Below, piece by piece: positions 1 through 6,900 of a stretch of DNA of 12,307 nucleotides. Each line of letters begins with the position of its first letter. The first letter of the stretch is position 1. The notes under the pieces are model-generated. The model saw only the letters and a program-made list of their open reading frames with translations. It was not told the DNA's origin and made no database searches. Both the position numbers and the translations under genes were made by a program. Source of the DNA: an uncultured Bacillaceae bacterium (GTDB lineage: Bacteria > Bacillota > Bacilli > Bacillales > Caldibacillaceae); assembly GCA_937934645.1 (NCBI GenBank), contig CALGYZ010000102.1, positions 1 through 12,307 of the forward strand, read 5' to 3'.

Positions 1-8
1 GCCCTCCT
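1..8 (-). promoter_or_regulatory. Ribosome binding site of a gene just beyond the left edge
   Basis: Read on the minus strand these bases are AGGAGGGC, a strong Shine-Dalgarno sequence, placed about 35 bases after the glycosyltransferase stop codon. It implies that another minus-strand gene starts within a few bases outside the window, probably co-transcribed with the glycosyltransferase. Its identity cannot be seen. In B. subtilis the genes after hag are yvyC (flaG) and fliD. Confidence 0.5.
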
Positions 9-42
9 ATGATAGGTTACTCAAATCATAAATATCTACAAT

Positions 43-1959
43 TTAAAATTCTTGAAAATATACGCTTTCCAGAAAACAAGTTTTCGCTTTTTCAAACGTA
101 ACTTTAAACAAGGATGGAGTTTCAGTATTTTCTAAAATATACTTGTAAAAACGAAAATCTTCTTCAAAGCATGACATCGCATACTTTGCAACTTCTACTG
201 CACCGTCTTTATTATTTGTTTGCAATAAACTATCTATAATATTGATAAAATCCTGTTCATTAAATTGATCCCAATCACAAAGATTATATAGTTGCAGTGC
301 TTCTCCTTTGAATCCATTTTTAAATAGAACTCTTGCAACTTTAAGAATCGTACTCTTATCCGTTTTTTCTATTTCCTCCAAAATAACATTACATAAGTCA
401 AATTTTTTATATGTCAATAATATGTTTAATGTATGTGCTATTAAATCACCATCGATATTAACCACAGATTCTGTTCCGTTAAATAAGTCTATTAATTTAA
501 AAAGTTGTTCATTTTGCTTCAATAAATTTAATACATCCGACACATCTTCACCTATAAGTGTTTTTTTACTTAATATGATCAGATCGGCTATATTAATCCA
601 TTTTGATTCTATCAGGTTTGTTAGAATTTCCGATCGTAATATATTTTTAAATTCCTCTATTTTTCCTTCATCGTTGATACAAAACTGCTTTAAATAAGCA
701 ACTTCTTTCAGCAACTTATACTCACATGTATAATTTTCTAATAATTTTATGGCTAAGAAAGGGTTCCCAACATCAAAACTTGCTAAAACATAACTCTTTA
801 TATTTTTTTTATTTACTAACTCATTTGAAATAAGAAAATCTGCAATTTCTTCATAAGGATAGAATTTATTTAATATGTAAATTATTTTGTTTATACTTCC
901 TACATCATATTTATTTATATTCAACACACTTGCAAAATGAAAAATCGAGTTCTGATAATCCTCTTCATAAAGATAAATTTCTCCTAAATGTGAATGAGGT
1001 TTTTGATCTTTTAAATCAGGCCTAAGAATTATGTGATTATATTTTTGGTCATTATTTAATATATGATGGAAAATCTGTTTAGCATCTTCTAATTGTCCCC
1101 TCTGTAAAAAAATTTGACCCTTTAGGTAAGGAAACTCAGGAGATGTATTGTATATATTTTGAGCATCATGAATGACATTTAATGCGTCATTATATCTTTT
1201 TAAGTTTATCAGGCAATTAACAATTTGAACTAATGCCATTGAGATCCATGAAAGCCGGAAATCTGATTTTTGCTTATATGCTTTGATATATGCGTCTAGT
1301 GCTTTTTCATATTCACCTATGGAACTATATTCATTTCCTAAATTGAAATAATCAAACGCATTTTCTACTCCGCTATTCATTTCTTTTTCTAAAAGGCTTT
1401 TATTCCGTTGAGTTTTATTCTTTTCTGTTACAGTATGGCTAAGGTATCCAGAATGAAAGATGACTAAACTTGAATTTTTAATTTTTAATTGTTCACCTTT
1501 AATGCTTTTAAATTGTTCATGTATATGACGAAAATAACATATTTCACCATTATTTTTATAAATACGATCATGATAATTTTGTATTAAACTTTCTCCAAAA
1601 TTACCAGTAAAATTTATGATTTTTGCAGTATATGCATCATAACGATCCCCATCTACTTTTAACTCTTGAATAAATGTATTAAAGTTTTCTTCGTCCACAA
1701 ATTCATCAGCATCTAAAACTAAAATCCACTTTCCAGTTGCTTTAGATGCTGCAAAATTTCGTGCTGCCGAAAAGTCATTAACCCATTCAAAATCATATAT
1801 ATTTTCTGTATATTTCGATGCAATCTTTTTTGTATTATCAGTTGATCCAGTATCAACAACGATAATTTCATCCACTAAATGAACGACTGAGGATAAGCAC
1901 CGTTCTAAAACCTTTTCCTCATTTTTAACAATCATACAAAGTGAAATAAACGGTTTCAT
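43..1959 (-). CDS. SunS-like family 2 glycosyltransferase with TPR-like repeats, candidate flagellin glycosyltransferase
   Basis: A 638-residue cytoplasmic protein with no signal peptide. Residues 1 to about 180 form a GT-A glycosyltransferase domain. It has the opening SLCMIVKNE (6-14), VVDTGSTD (34-41), NDFSAARN (61-68), the metal-binding DAD (83-85), RHIHEQ (144-149) and HSGY (169-172). The same order of motifs is found in the peptide S-glycosyltransferase SunS. From about residue 200 there are TPR-like helices, clearest at 202-235, as expected for a protein-binding platform. ATG at 1959 is chosen because AGGAGG (1971-1976) lies 11 bases upstream. An open extension to 2028 would start inside the hag terminator. 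The gene directly follows hag, so O-glycosylation of flagellin is the likely role (inference). Two 60-base lines counted by hand have 20-30% GC, against 58% for one flgK line, which suggests transfer from elsewhere. Sugar donor and acceptor cannot be read from the sequence. Confidence 0.85.
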   Translation of the reverse strand: MKPFISLCMIVKNEEKVLERCLSSVVHLVDEIIVVDTGSTDNTKKIASKYTENIYDFEWVNDFSAARNFAASKATGKWILVLDADEFVDEENFNTFIQELKVDGDRYDAYTAKIINFTGNFGESLIQNYHDRIYKNNGEICYFRHIHEQFKSIKGEQLKIKNSSLVIFHSGYLSHTVTEKNKTQRNKSLLEKEMNSGVENAFDYFNLGNEYSSIGEYEKALDAYIKAYKQKSDFRLSWISMALVQIVNCLINLKRYNDALNVIHDAQNIYNTSPEFPYLKGQIFLQRGQLEDAKQIFHHILNNDQKYNHIILRPDLKDQKPHSHLGEIYLYEEDYQNSIFHFASVLNINKYDVGSINKIIYILNKFYPYEEIADFLISNELVNKKNIKSYVLASFDVGNPFLAIKLLENYTCEYKLLKEVAYLKQFCINDEGKIEEFKNILRSEILTNLIESKWINIADLIILSKKTLIGEDVSDVLNLLKQNEQLFKLIDLFNGTESVVNIDGDLIAHTLNILLTYKKFDLCNVILEEIEKTDKSTILKVARVLFKNGFKGEALQLYNLCDWDQFNEQDFINIIDSLLQTNNKDGAVEVAKYAMSCFEEDFRFYKYILENTETPSLFKVTFEKAKTCFLESVYFQEF

Positions 1960-1980
1960 TAAAAATAGTTCCTCCTGTAA

Positions 1981-2051
1981 AGTAATGAATTTAATAAAAA
2001 CATCGTGCCTAAGAAAAATCTTAAGCACGATATTTCTATAAATTCATTACT
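1981..2051 (-). terminator. Long extended hairpin terminating hag
   Basis: The core is a 12-bp stem (2002-2013 with 2020-2031) with a 6-base loop. In the minus-strand RNA it is followed by GUUUUUAUU, a standard intrinsic terminator. An outer perfect 12-bp inverted repeat (1981-1992 with 2040-2051) flanks it. The bases between the two repeats also pair in the minus-strand RNA, with one bulged U. The full hairpin of about 32 bp starts 12 bases after the hag stop and ends 4 bases before the AGGAGG of the glycosyltransferase. Confidence 0.85.
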
Positions 2052-2062
2052 GCTAATTTGAA

Positions 2063-2875
2063 TTAACGAAGTAATTGAAGCACTCCTTGAGGCATTTGGT
2101 TTGCTTGAGCCAACATAGCTTGAGAAGCTTGGGCCAAAATTGCATTTTTTGTTTGTTCCATCATTTCTTTTGCCATGTCTACATCACGAATACGGGATTC
2201 AGCTGCAGTTAAGTTTTCTGAAGATGTACTTAAATTATTGATCGTGTGCTCAAGGCGATTTTGTAATGCACCAAGTTTTGAACGCTCAGAAGATACTGAT
2301 TCAATTGCCTTATCCAGTGCACTGATCGTAGCACTTGCTGTTGTATGATCGCTAACAGCAATGCTGCTACCAGAAAATAAAGCTGATGTATCCATTGCAG
2401 ATATAGAAATGCCAAGATTTTGACCATCATTCGCACCTATTTGTAAGGTACCTGAAAATGTTCCATCTAATAAATTTTGCGTGTTGAACTGTGTAGTTTC
2501 AGCAATTCGATCAATTTCAGACATTAATTGATTTAACTCTTCTTGAATTGCATCACGGTCTGCTTTTACGTTAGTGTCATTCGCGCCTTGTACTGCCAGT
2601 TCACGCATACGCTGCAAAATCGCATGGGTTTCGTTTAAAGCACCTTCTGCAGTTTGAATCAGAGAAATACCGTCCTGAGCATTTTTCGCCGCCATATCCA
2701 GGCCTCGAATTTGACCCCGCATTTTTTCGGAAATGGCAAGCCCTGCTGCGTCATCGCCTGCACGGTTGATTCGGAGTCCGGATGCAAGTTTCTCCATCGA
2801 TTTCATCTGTGCATTGTTGGCATTCGTTAATTGACGGTATGTGTTCAGTGCCGCAATATTGTGGTTAATACGCAT
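2063..2875 (-). CDS. hag: Flagellin
   Basis: The filament subunit, exported through the flagellar type III apparatus and polymerised at the filament tip. The 270-residue protein has the conserved N-terminal D0/D1 region, opening MRINHNIAALNTYRQL and continuing with LASGLRINRAGDDAAGLAISE (31-51). LQRMRELAVQ (88-97) corresponds to the region recognised by TLR5 in other flagellins. The C-terminal D1/D0 region includes AESRIRDVDMAKEM (225-238) and ends in VLQLLR. The surface part (about 130-190) is very short but rich in Ser and Thr, possible O-glycosylation sites. There is no cysteine. The start is ATG, with AAGGAGG (2887-2893) 11 bases upstream. The gene has its own sigma-D promoter, a leader with two CsrA sites and a terminator, so it is probably transcribed alone at high level. 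Its base composition is intermediate between the AT-rich glycosyltransferase and the GC-richer genes upstream. Confidence 0.98.
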   Translation of the reverse strand: MRINHNIAALNTYRQLTNANNAQMKSMEKLASGLRINRAGDDAAGLAISEKMRGQIRGLDMAAKNAQDGISLIQTAEGALNETHAILQRMRELAVQGANDTNVKADRDAIQEELNQLMSEIDRIAETTQFNTQNLLDGTFSGTLQIGANDGQNLGISISAMDTSALFSGSSIAVSDHTTASATISALDKAIESVSSERSKLGALQNRLEHTINNLSTSSENLTAAESRIRDVDMAKEMMEQTKNAILAQASQAMLAQANQMPQGVLQLLR

Positions 2876-2886
2876 ATCGAATGATT

Positions 2887-2926
2887 CCTCCTTGAAAGTT
2901 TTTTCGGCTCACGTCCTTGTGGGCCG
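2887..2926 (-). promoter_or_regulatory. hag leader with two CsrA binding sites
   Basis: In the minus-strand RNA, bases 2926-2919 (CGGCCCAC) pair with 2912-2905 (GUGAGCCG), with one C-A mismatch. The loop is AAGGAC, so the hairpin top reads ACAAGGACGU. This fits the known CsrA target, a GGA in a hairpin loop within ACARGGAYGU. A second GGA lies in CAAGGAGGA, which is the hag ribosome binding site (2887-2893). The two GGA motifs are 25 bases apart. In B. subtilis a CsrA dimer bound to two such hag sites blocks translation, and FliW relieves this. The sites are seen in the sequence; the regulation is inferred by homology. Confidence 0.8.
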
Positions 2927-2966
2927 GTTTTTTCAGGAATTTTGTCCCAAATTCCTTACACCCTCT

Positions 2967-2993
2967 ATATCGGCAAAAAACGAAAGGTGTTTA
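2967..2993 (-). promoter_or_regulatory. Sigma-D promoter of hag
   Basis: On the minus strand TAAA (2993-2990), a 15-base spacer and GCCGATAT (2974-2967) match the B. subtilis sigma-D consensus with no mismatch. Transcription would start near 2960, giving a leader of about 85 bases. The -35 box lies in the loop of the csrA terminator, and the spacer contains that terminator's U-tract. Confidence 0.92.
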
Positions 2994-3002
2994 GCCTTTC
3001 GT
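2975..3002 (-). terminator. Intrinsic terminator of csrA and the upstream flagellar operon
   Basis: On the minus strand CGAAAGG (3001-2995) pairs with CCUUUCG (2987-2981) around a 7-base loop. One further A-U pair is possible at the base, and six U residues follow (2980-2975). It begins about 10 bases after the csrA stop. The stem is modest, so readthrough into hag is possible. Confidence 0.75.
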
Positions 3003-3011
3003 CGTAAATTT

Positions 3012-3239
3012 TTATTCTTTTTTGGACTTTCGAATCAGTTCGATGATCTTGTCCGGAGATGAGGCGGCCTGTTTGTTTTCTTCCTGAATTTGTTCATAAA
3101 TTTCCTTCCGGTACACTTCGACCGTTTTCGGGGCATCAATGCCGATTTTCACCTGGTCGCCTTGAACAGCAATGACGGTAATTTCAATATCGTCACCGAT
3201 TTTAATGGCTTCTCCTTTTTTCCTCGATAAAATTAACAC
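3012..3239 (-). CDS. csrA: Carbon storage regulator, translational repressor of flagellin
   Basis: A 75-residue RNA-binding protein acting as a dimer. It opens MLILSRKKGEAIKIGDDIEI, the standard CsrA start, followed by KIGIDAPKTVEVYRKEIYEQI and a lysine-rich tail. Length and sequence are normal for the Bacillus form. In B. subtilis its main target is the hag leader, and FliW is its protein antagonist. The start codon is GTG (3239-3237). The ribosome binding site, GAGGGG, is made from the last codons of fliW, and only four bases separate the fliW stop from the csrA start. The two proteins, which bind each other, are therefore probably coupled in translation. The matching binding sites are visible just downstream in the hag leader. 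Confidence 0.98.
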   Translation of the reverse strand: MLILSRKKGEAIKIGDDIEITVIAVQGDQVKIGIDAPKTVEVYRKEIYEQIQEENKQAASSPDKIIELIRKSKKE

Positions 3240-3243
3240 CGGA

Positions 3244-3690
3244 TCACCCCTCAGCTCTTTCAGGGGATGCGTTAAACAACGGATGCTTCGTTTTGTAATT
3301 TTCGTTGTTTAAGATCACCTGTTTTGCTTGTTTGTTTTTCCGGTTGATCACCACCGGTGCTTGCAGGTTGATCGTGGATTGTTGAAACGGGTCTTGCAAC
3401 GTCAGGATGTTATATACTTCCACATCTTCCGGTTTTTCAATCCCCAGCTGTTTTACAACGCTGTCTTCCAGTGTAAAATCGTAATCTTTGTGGAAAAGAA
3501 AGGGATTCGTAATGACAAAGGCAAGTTCCGGCGTGTTTACTGACTGCATGGTAAAAAAAATGCCGTCATCGGTCAACGGCAAAATGATGAATTGTTTTTC
3601 CGTCAAAAAGCCGGGAATTCCGCCGGCGAAATGAATGATTTCCTTTTCGGTGACTCTGATTTCACCGTGATATTTCGTTTCGATGTTCAT
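3244..3690 (-). CDS. fliW: Flagellar assembly factor, CsrA antagonist
   Basis: A 148-residue cytoplasmic protein of the FliW family. The conserved N-terminal block runs from GEIRVTEKEIIHFAGGIPGF (9-28), and residues around 75-130 carry the usual second half (VYNILTLQDP, LQAPVVINRKNKQAKQVIL). In B. subtilis FliW binds cytoplasmic flagellin. When flagellin is exported FliW is freed and binds CsrA, lifting repression of hag. The start is ATG, with AGGTGA six bases upstream. The gene lies between yviE and csrA as in B. subtilis, and its last codons supply the csrA ribosome binding site. The length is close to the family norm and nothing looks broken. Confidence 0.97.
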   Translation of the reverse strand: MNIETKYHGEIRVTEKEIIHFAGGIPGFLTEKQFIILPLTDDGIFFTMQSVNTPELAFVITNPFLFHKDYDFTLEDSVVKQLGIEKPEDVEVYNILTLQDPFQQSTINLQAPVVINRKNKQAKQVILNNENYKTKHPLFNASPERAEG

Positions 3691-3717
3691 AATTTCACCT
3701 GCAGTTCCTTTTTTCCA

Positions 3718-4290
3718 TTAAACCGTTTCATTAAACGAAGAATTAAAATCAATTTTCAGGGAATTTCTTTTCTCCAAATAAATATGGACCTTTCCGGGGA
3801 TGTATTCGTGAACCGGTTTCTTTACTCTTGCTTCGATTACCGGTTTTCGCAGTGTGACCTCAATGTCCACTTTGGCCAGTTCATAGTGGAGCTGGACGCT
3901 GCCTGGGGAGGGAATCCAGCTGATGGCAAGCCGTTTTTGCGGTTTGTAGGCATTTTCCTCCGCTTGTTTAGGCAGGGGATTCACCTTATTTTCAATCCGC
4001 ATTAATTCGTTCCCTTGCCTTGTCCTCCGTGCGATCCCTTCGAGTGCGGCCTGTTTTCCCTCAGCGGCAAACTCCTTGACGAGCAGCGCCGTCGGTTTAA
4101 AACCGAGATCGGACCAGGCCTGTAGCTGGTCGATCGTCAGTTTTCCCGGCGTTGTTTTCACCGTCATTTCAGCTTTCGGCTGTTCGATTGTCACTTCCGG
4201 TTTTGGCTGTTCAATCCGCTGGATTGGCTTTTCCGTTCGGATACCGATTTTGGCAAACGTGGATTCCAGACGGATTTGCGGTATATTCAT
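3718..4290 (-). CDS. yviE: YviE-like protein of the flagellar operon (DUF6470 type)
   Basis: A 190-residue protein that opens MNIPQIRLESTFAKIGIRTEKP and continues with two near-repeats, EQPKPEVTIEQPKAEMTVKT (27-46). The KLTIDQLQAWSDLG segment is recognised in YviE of B. subtilis. No signal peptide or membrane segment is seen. The middle is charged and probably helical. The second half (about 130-180) alternates hydrophobic and charged residues, suggesting beta strands. The function is not established; it is assigned by sequence resemblance and by its fixed place between flgL and fliW. A good ribosome binding site, AGGTGG, lies about eight bases before the ATG. The small gaps to its neighbours (32 and 27 bases) place it in the same transcript. 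Confidence 0.88.
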   Translation of the reverse strand: MNIPQIRLESTFAKIGIRTEKPIQRIEQPKPEVTIEQPKAEMTVKTTPGKLTIDQLQAWSDLGFKPTALLVKEFAAEGKQAALEGIARRTRQGNELMRIENKVNPLPKQAEENAYKPQKRLAISWIPSPGSVQLHYELAKVDIEVTLRKPVIEARVKKPVHEYIPGKVHIYLEKRNSLKIDFNSSFNETV

Positions 4291-4322
4291 TGAAAACCCA
4301 CCTTTAGCCTGTCCTTATTATG

Positions 4323-5198
4323 TTAACGCAAAAAGTCAACAAGGGTCGGCTGGATAATTCTGGCTCCGACGCTCAATGCTGCCCGGTGCACTGATTCCTG
4401 CGTAATCAGTTCTGTTATCACCTTTTCAATTTCAACGTCCTCATTTTCCGATAAGATTTTTGAAGCGATAACTTCCTGGGAAGACAGCCTGTCTTCCATC
4501 ATTTCCACCCGGTTCAGTTTCGCTCCAACATTGGCCTGCTCCTTCAGAAAGCGGTCGATGGCTTCGTCAACTTTACCGATATATTCCCGTACATCATCAC
4601 CAGTAGCCTCCGGATTTTCCAGCACTTCAATTAATCTGGTTAAAAAGCTGGATTCATCGTCTTTTAAAATGTCACCGAACAATTCGCTTCCGTTTGTGTT
4701 GACGGAAATGGTAATGCCGTCAAAAATTTCAATTTTTATGACTCCGCTGGAAAACTCCCCGCCAACGGGCGGATGATTCGTATTCGTTCCGTTAAAAATA
4801 TACTTCCCGCCGACTTGCGTTTCGGCGATCGTTTGCAATTGTTCCTTCAATTGCCTCATCTCTACGGCAATAGCGCTTCTTTGGTTTTCCTCATAAGTAT
4901 CGTTTGCGGCCTGGATGGTTAGCTCCCGGATCCGCTGCAGGACGTTTACCCCGTGGCTGATCGCATCGTCCGTCGATTCCAGCCAGTTATTGACCTCCCC
5001 GATATTTCGGGTAAATTGCTGCACCTGGTTCAGGTTCGTCCGGTAACCGAGTCCGAGCATCGCCACGACCGGATCATCGGACAACCGCGTAATCTTTTTT
5101 TGCGTCGCCAGTTGATCCTGGAGCTTGCCCAGTTCTTCATAACTTTTGCTGATGTTGCGTAAAAAATTATTGGATAACATCGACTGGGTAACCCGCAT
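4323..5198 (-). CDS. flgL: Hook-filament junction protein FlgL (HAP3)
   Basis: An exported structural protein that sits between FlgK and the first flagellin ring. The 291 residues are close to the usual length. The N-terminal domain resembles flagellin: MRVTQSMLSNNFLRNI, then a coiled-coil-forming segment with LATQKKITRLSDDP (30-43), and LQRIRELTIQAANDT (87-101) matching the flagellin D1 motif. The C-terminal helix (about 255-291) ends LVDFLR, like the flagellin end. The middle (about 130-200) is the variable outer domain. ATG at 5198 has AGGTGGTGA just upstream. It follows flgK by 26 bases and is part of the same operon. FlgN is its expected chaperone. Confidence 0.97.
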   Translation of the reverse strand: MRVTQSMLSNNFLRNISKSYEELGKLQDQLATQKKITRLSDDPVVAMLGLGYRTNLNQVQQFTRNIGEVNNWLESTDDAISHGVNVLQRIRELTIQAANDTYEENQRSAIAVEMRQLKEQLQTIAETQVGGKYIFNGTNTNHPPVGGEFSSGVIKIEIFDGITISVNTNGSELFGDILKDDESSFLTRLIEVLENPEATGDDVREYIGKVDEAIDRFLKEQANVGAKLNRVEMMEDRLSSQEVIASKILSENEDVEIEKVITELITQESVHRAALSVGARIIQPTLVDFLR

Positions 5199-5224
5199 TG
5201 ATATTCACCACCTTGTTTTATCCG

Positions 5225-6862
5225 TTATCTGCCGGTGATTCCCATGCCGTTAATAATCCGGTCGAGCATTTCATCGATCACCGTAATCATCCGTGCCGAA
5301 GCGTTGTATGCGTGTTGAAACATAATCATATTCGTCATTTCTTCATCCAAGGAAACTCCGCTTACCGATTGGCGGTTAAATTCAACCGAGTCAACGAGCA
5401 CCCGGGCATTATCCCTGTTCCGGACCGCACTCTGGGCATCGACACCTAAGTCCCCAATCATAGCGGCATAGTAATAATCAAAAGATCCGGTCATATCACC
5501 GGGGAGCGTTCCGCCTGCTCCGCCTTCTTCACCCGGTTTGATAAATTCATAATCCCGGAAATCCTTCGCTTTAATATTGGCAAGTCTGAAGGCGTTCGTA
5601 TTGTCCCCGGCGCTGTCTTCACTTTCCGAAGCGGCGGCGATTTTTGCCGGATCTTGAATGATATCATAATTCATGCGAATGAGCTGCGCATATGGAAGAT
5701 CCGGATTGTATTCATAAGAAGCTTCTTCACCCAATTCGAAAAAGGCTTCACCGCTCTCCCCGTTTAAATCGTACCCTTGGCTGTGTATGTAGTTAAATTC
5801 ACTGACAAAGGCAAACGCAAGCTTGTTTAATTTTTCCATCATTTCCGGAAAATAGCCTTCAACGATGTCCCTTCCGTCTTCCGCCTGTCCGCTGACATAA
5901 CCGTAGCTTTCGATCAGGCCGGCCAGTTCACCGGAAAATCCGAGATCTTCAATTGCGAATTCTCCGACCCGGATCGTCCGTACATTTCCCTCCAGAGGGG
6001 CATCCTCATCGTTATCTCCCGTGACGATGAGCGTTTGTACCGTCATGCTTCCGTTCCCGCCATCCACACTGAGTAATTTGGCACCGTCCCCGTATGATGA
6101 TCCATCGCTGCGGATAATCTCGATCTCATACAAACCGACGGCACTTGTTACCGGTAATCCGTACTGTTCCGGGATAATGGCATTGACCCGGACATTGACA
6201 TATTTTGACAATTCATCAACAAGCAAATCTCGTTCGTCATACAAGTCGTTGGGAGACAGTCCGTGTGGTTCGACTTTGGCAATTTGCATATTTATGTCAT
6301 GGATTTGTTTAATGATATCGTTAATCCGTTTTACCGTAACGTCAATCTCACTGCCTAAATCACGTTTAATCCGTTCCAGTGAGTTGTAATAGTAGTTAAA
6401 GGTATCCGCAACCATTTCCCCACGGGAAGCGGCTACCTGGCGTGCCCCAAGGTTTTCCGGATGGTTGGCCAAATCCTGCAGGGCGTTCCAAAACTGGTTC
6501 ATAACGGTTTGCAGTCCGCTGTCGGACGGTTCATTCATGATATCTTCCATTTTGGCCAGTGCCGCGCTCAAAGATTCATAATATCCGAGCTTCGTATGTT
6601 CCATCCTGAATTGAATGTCCAGATAGCTTTCCCGGATCCGTTCTACCGTGCCCGCTTCCACACCGGTTCCAATTTGGCCCGGTATATGCGGTCGGTTCAG
6701 CCCGGCACCCGGATACGGCTCCGATGTTTTTAATGATACGCGCTGGCGGGAATAACCCGGGGTGCTGGCATTGGCAATATTATGGGCGGTTGTATGTAAA
6801 GCGGAGCGCTGAATCGAAAGCGCCCTTCTTGCCGTTTCCAGTCCGTGAAAAGATGAAACCAT
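5225..6862 (-). CDS. flgK: Hook-filament junction protein FlgK (HAP1)
   Basis: The first junction protein above the hook, exported and bound by FlgN beforehand. It has 545 residues, somewhat longer than the B. subtilis protein of about 507. The N-terminus carries the rod/hook-type helix MVSSFHGLETARRALSIQRS and HNIANASTPGYSRQRV. The C-terminus carries the matching helix SGVSLDEEMTNMIMFQHAYN and ends MGITGR. The middle, including two acidic, glycine-rich stretches (about 265-290 and 405-450), is variable and probably holds the extra length. The start is ATG at 6862 because GGAGG (6870-6874) is seven bases upstream. An in-frame GTG at 6904 overlaps the flgN stop as GTGA but has no comparable ribosome site and would add 14 unrelated residues. 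Confidence 0.97.
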   Translation of the reverse strand: MVSSFHGLETARRALSIQRSALHTTAHNIANASTPGYSRQRVSLKTSEPYPGAGLNRPHIPGQIGTGVEAGTVERIRESYLDIQFRMEHTKLGYYESLSAALAKMEDIMNEPSDSGLQTVMNQFWNALQDLANHPENLGARQVAASRGEMVADTFNYYYNSLERIKRDLGSEIDVTVKRINDIIKQIHDINMQIAKVEPHGLSPNDLYDERDLLVDELSKYVNVRVNAIIPEQYGLPVTSAVGLYEIEIIRSDGSSYGDGAKLLSVDGGNGSMTVQTLIVTGDNDEDAPLEGNVRTIRVGEFAIEDLGFSGELAGLIESYGYVSGQAEDGRDIVEGYFPEMMEKLNKLAFAFVSEFNYIHSQGYDLNGESGEAFFELGEEASYEYNPDLPYAQLIRMNYDIIQDPAKIAAASESEDSAGDNTNAFRLANIKAKDFRDYEFIKPGEEGGAGGTLPGDMTGSFDYYYAAMIGDLGVDAQSAVRNRDNARVLVDSVEFNRQSVSGVSLDEEMTNMIMFQHAYNASARMITVIDEMLDRIINGMGITGR

Positions 6863-6900
6863 GTCGTAACCTCCATTCTTAACAGTTGCCCGTAAAAACG

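Noticed and set aside
562..600. GCCGATCT inside the glycosyltransferase gene, similar to a sigma-D -10 box
   Set aside because: No TAAA at the 15-base spacing, and the position is inside a coding region.
308..697. Plus-strand open frame of 129 codons opposite the glycosyltransferase
   Set aside because: Low-complexity product without recognisable features and no ribosome binding site. It is a shadow of the AT-rich minus-strand gene. The same applies to 3592-4005 and the other plus-strand frames.
1960..2028. N-terminal extension of the glycosyltransferase by 23 residues
   Set aside because: It would begin inside the hag terminator hairpin and has no ribosome site, while a strong AGGAGG precedes the ATG at 1959 and the protein then begins with the conserved family N-terminus.
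2020..2065. Possible sigma-A promoter for the glycosyltransferase (TTCAAA, 16 bases, TATAGA on the minus strand)
   Set aside because: Both boxes are poor and lie in AT-rich sequence where such matches arise by chance; the transcript would still meet the inner terminator stem.
2899..2934. Hairpin flanked by T-runs that looks like an intrinsic terminator on the plus strand
   Set aside because: No plus-strand gene leads into it, and on the minus strand the flanks are A-runs. The loop sequence fits a CsrA site in the hag leader much better.
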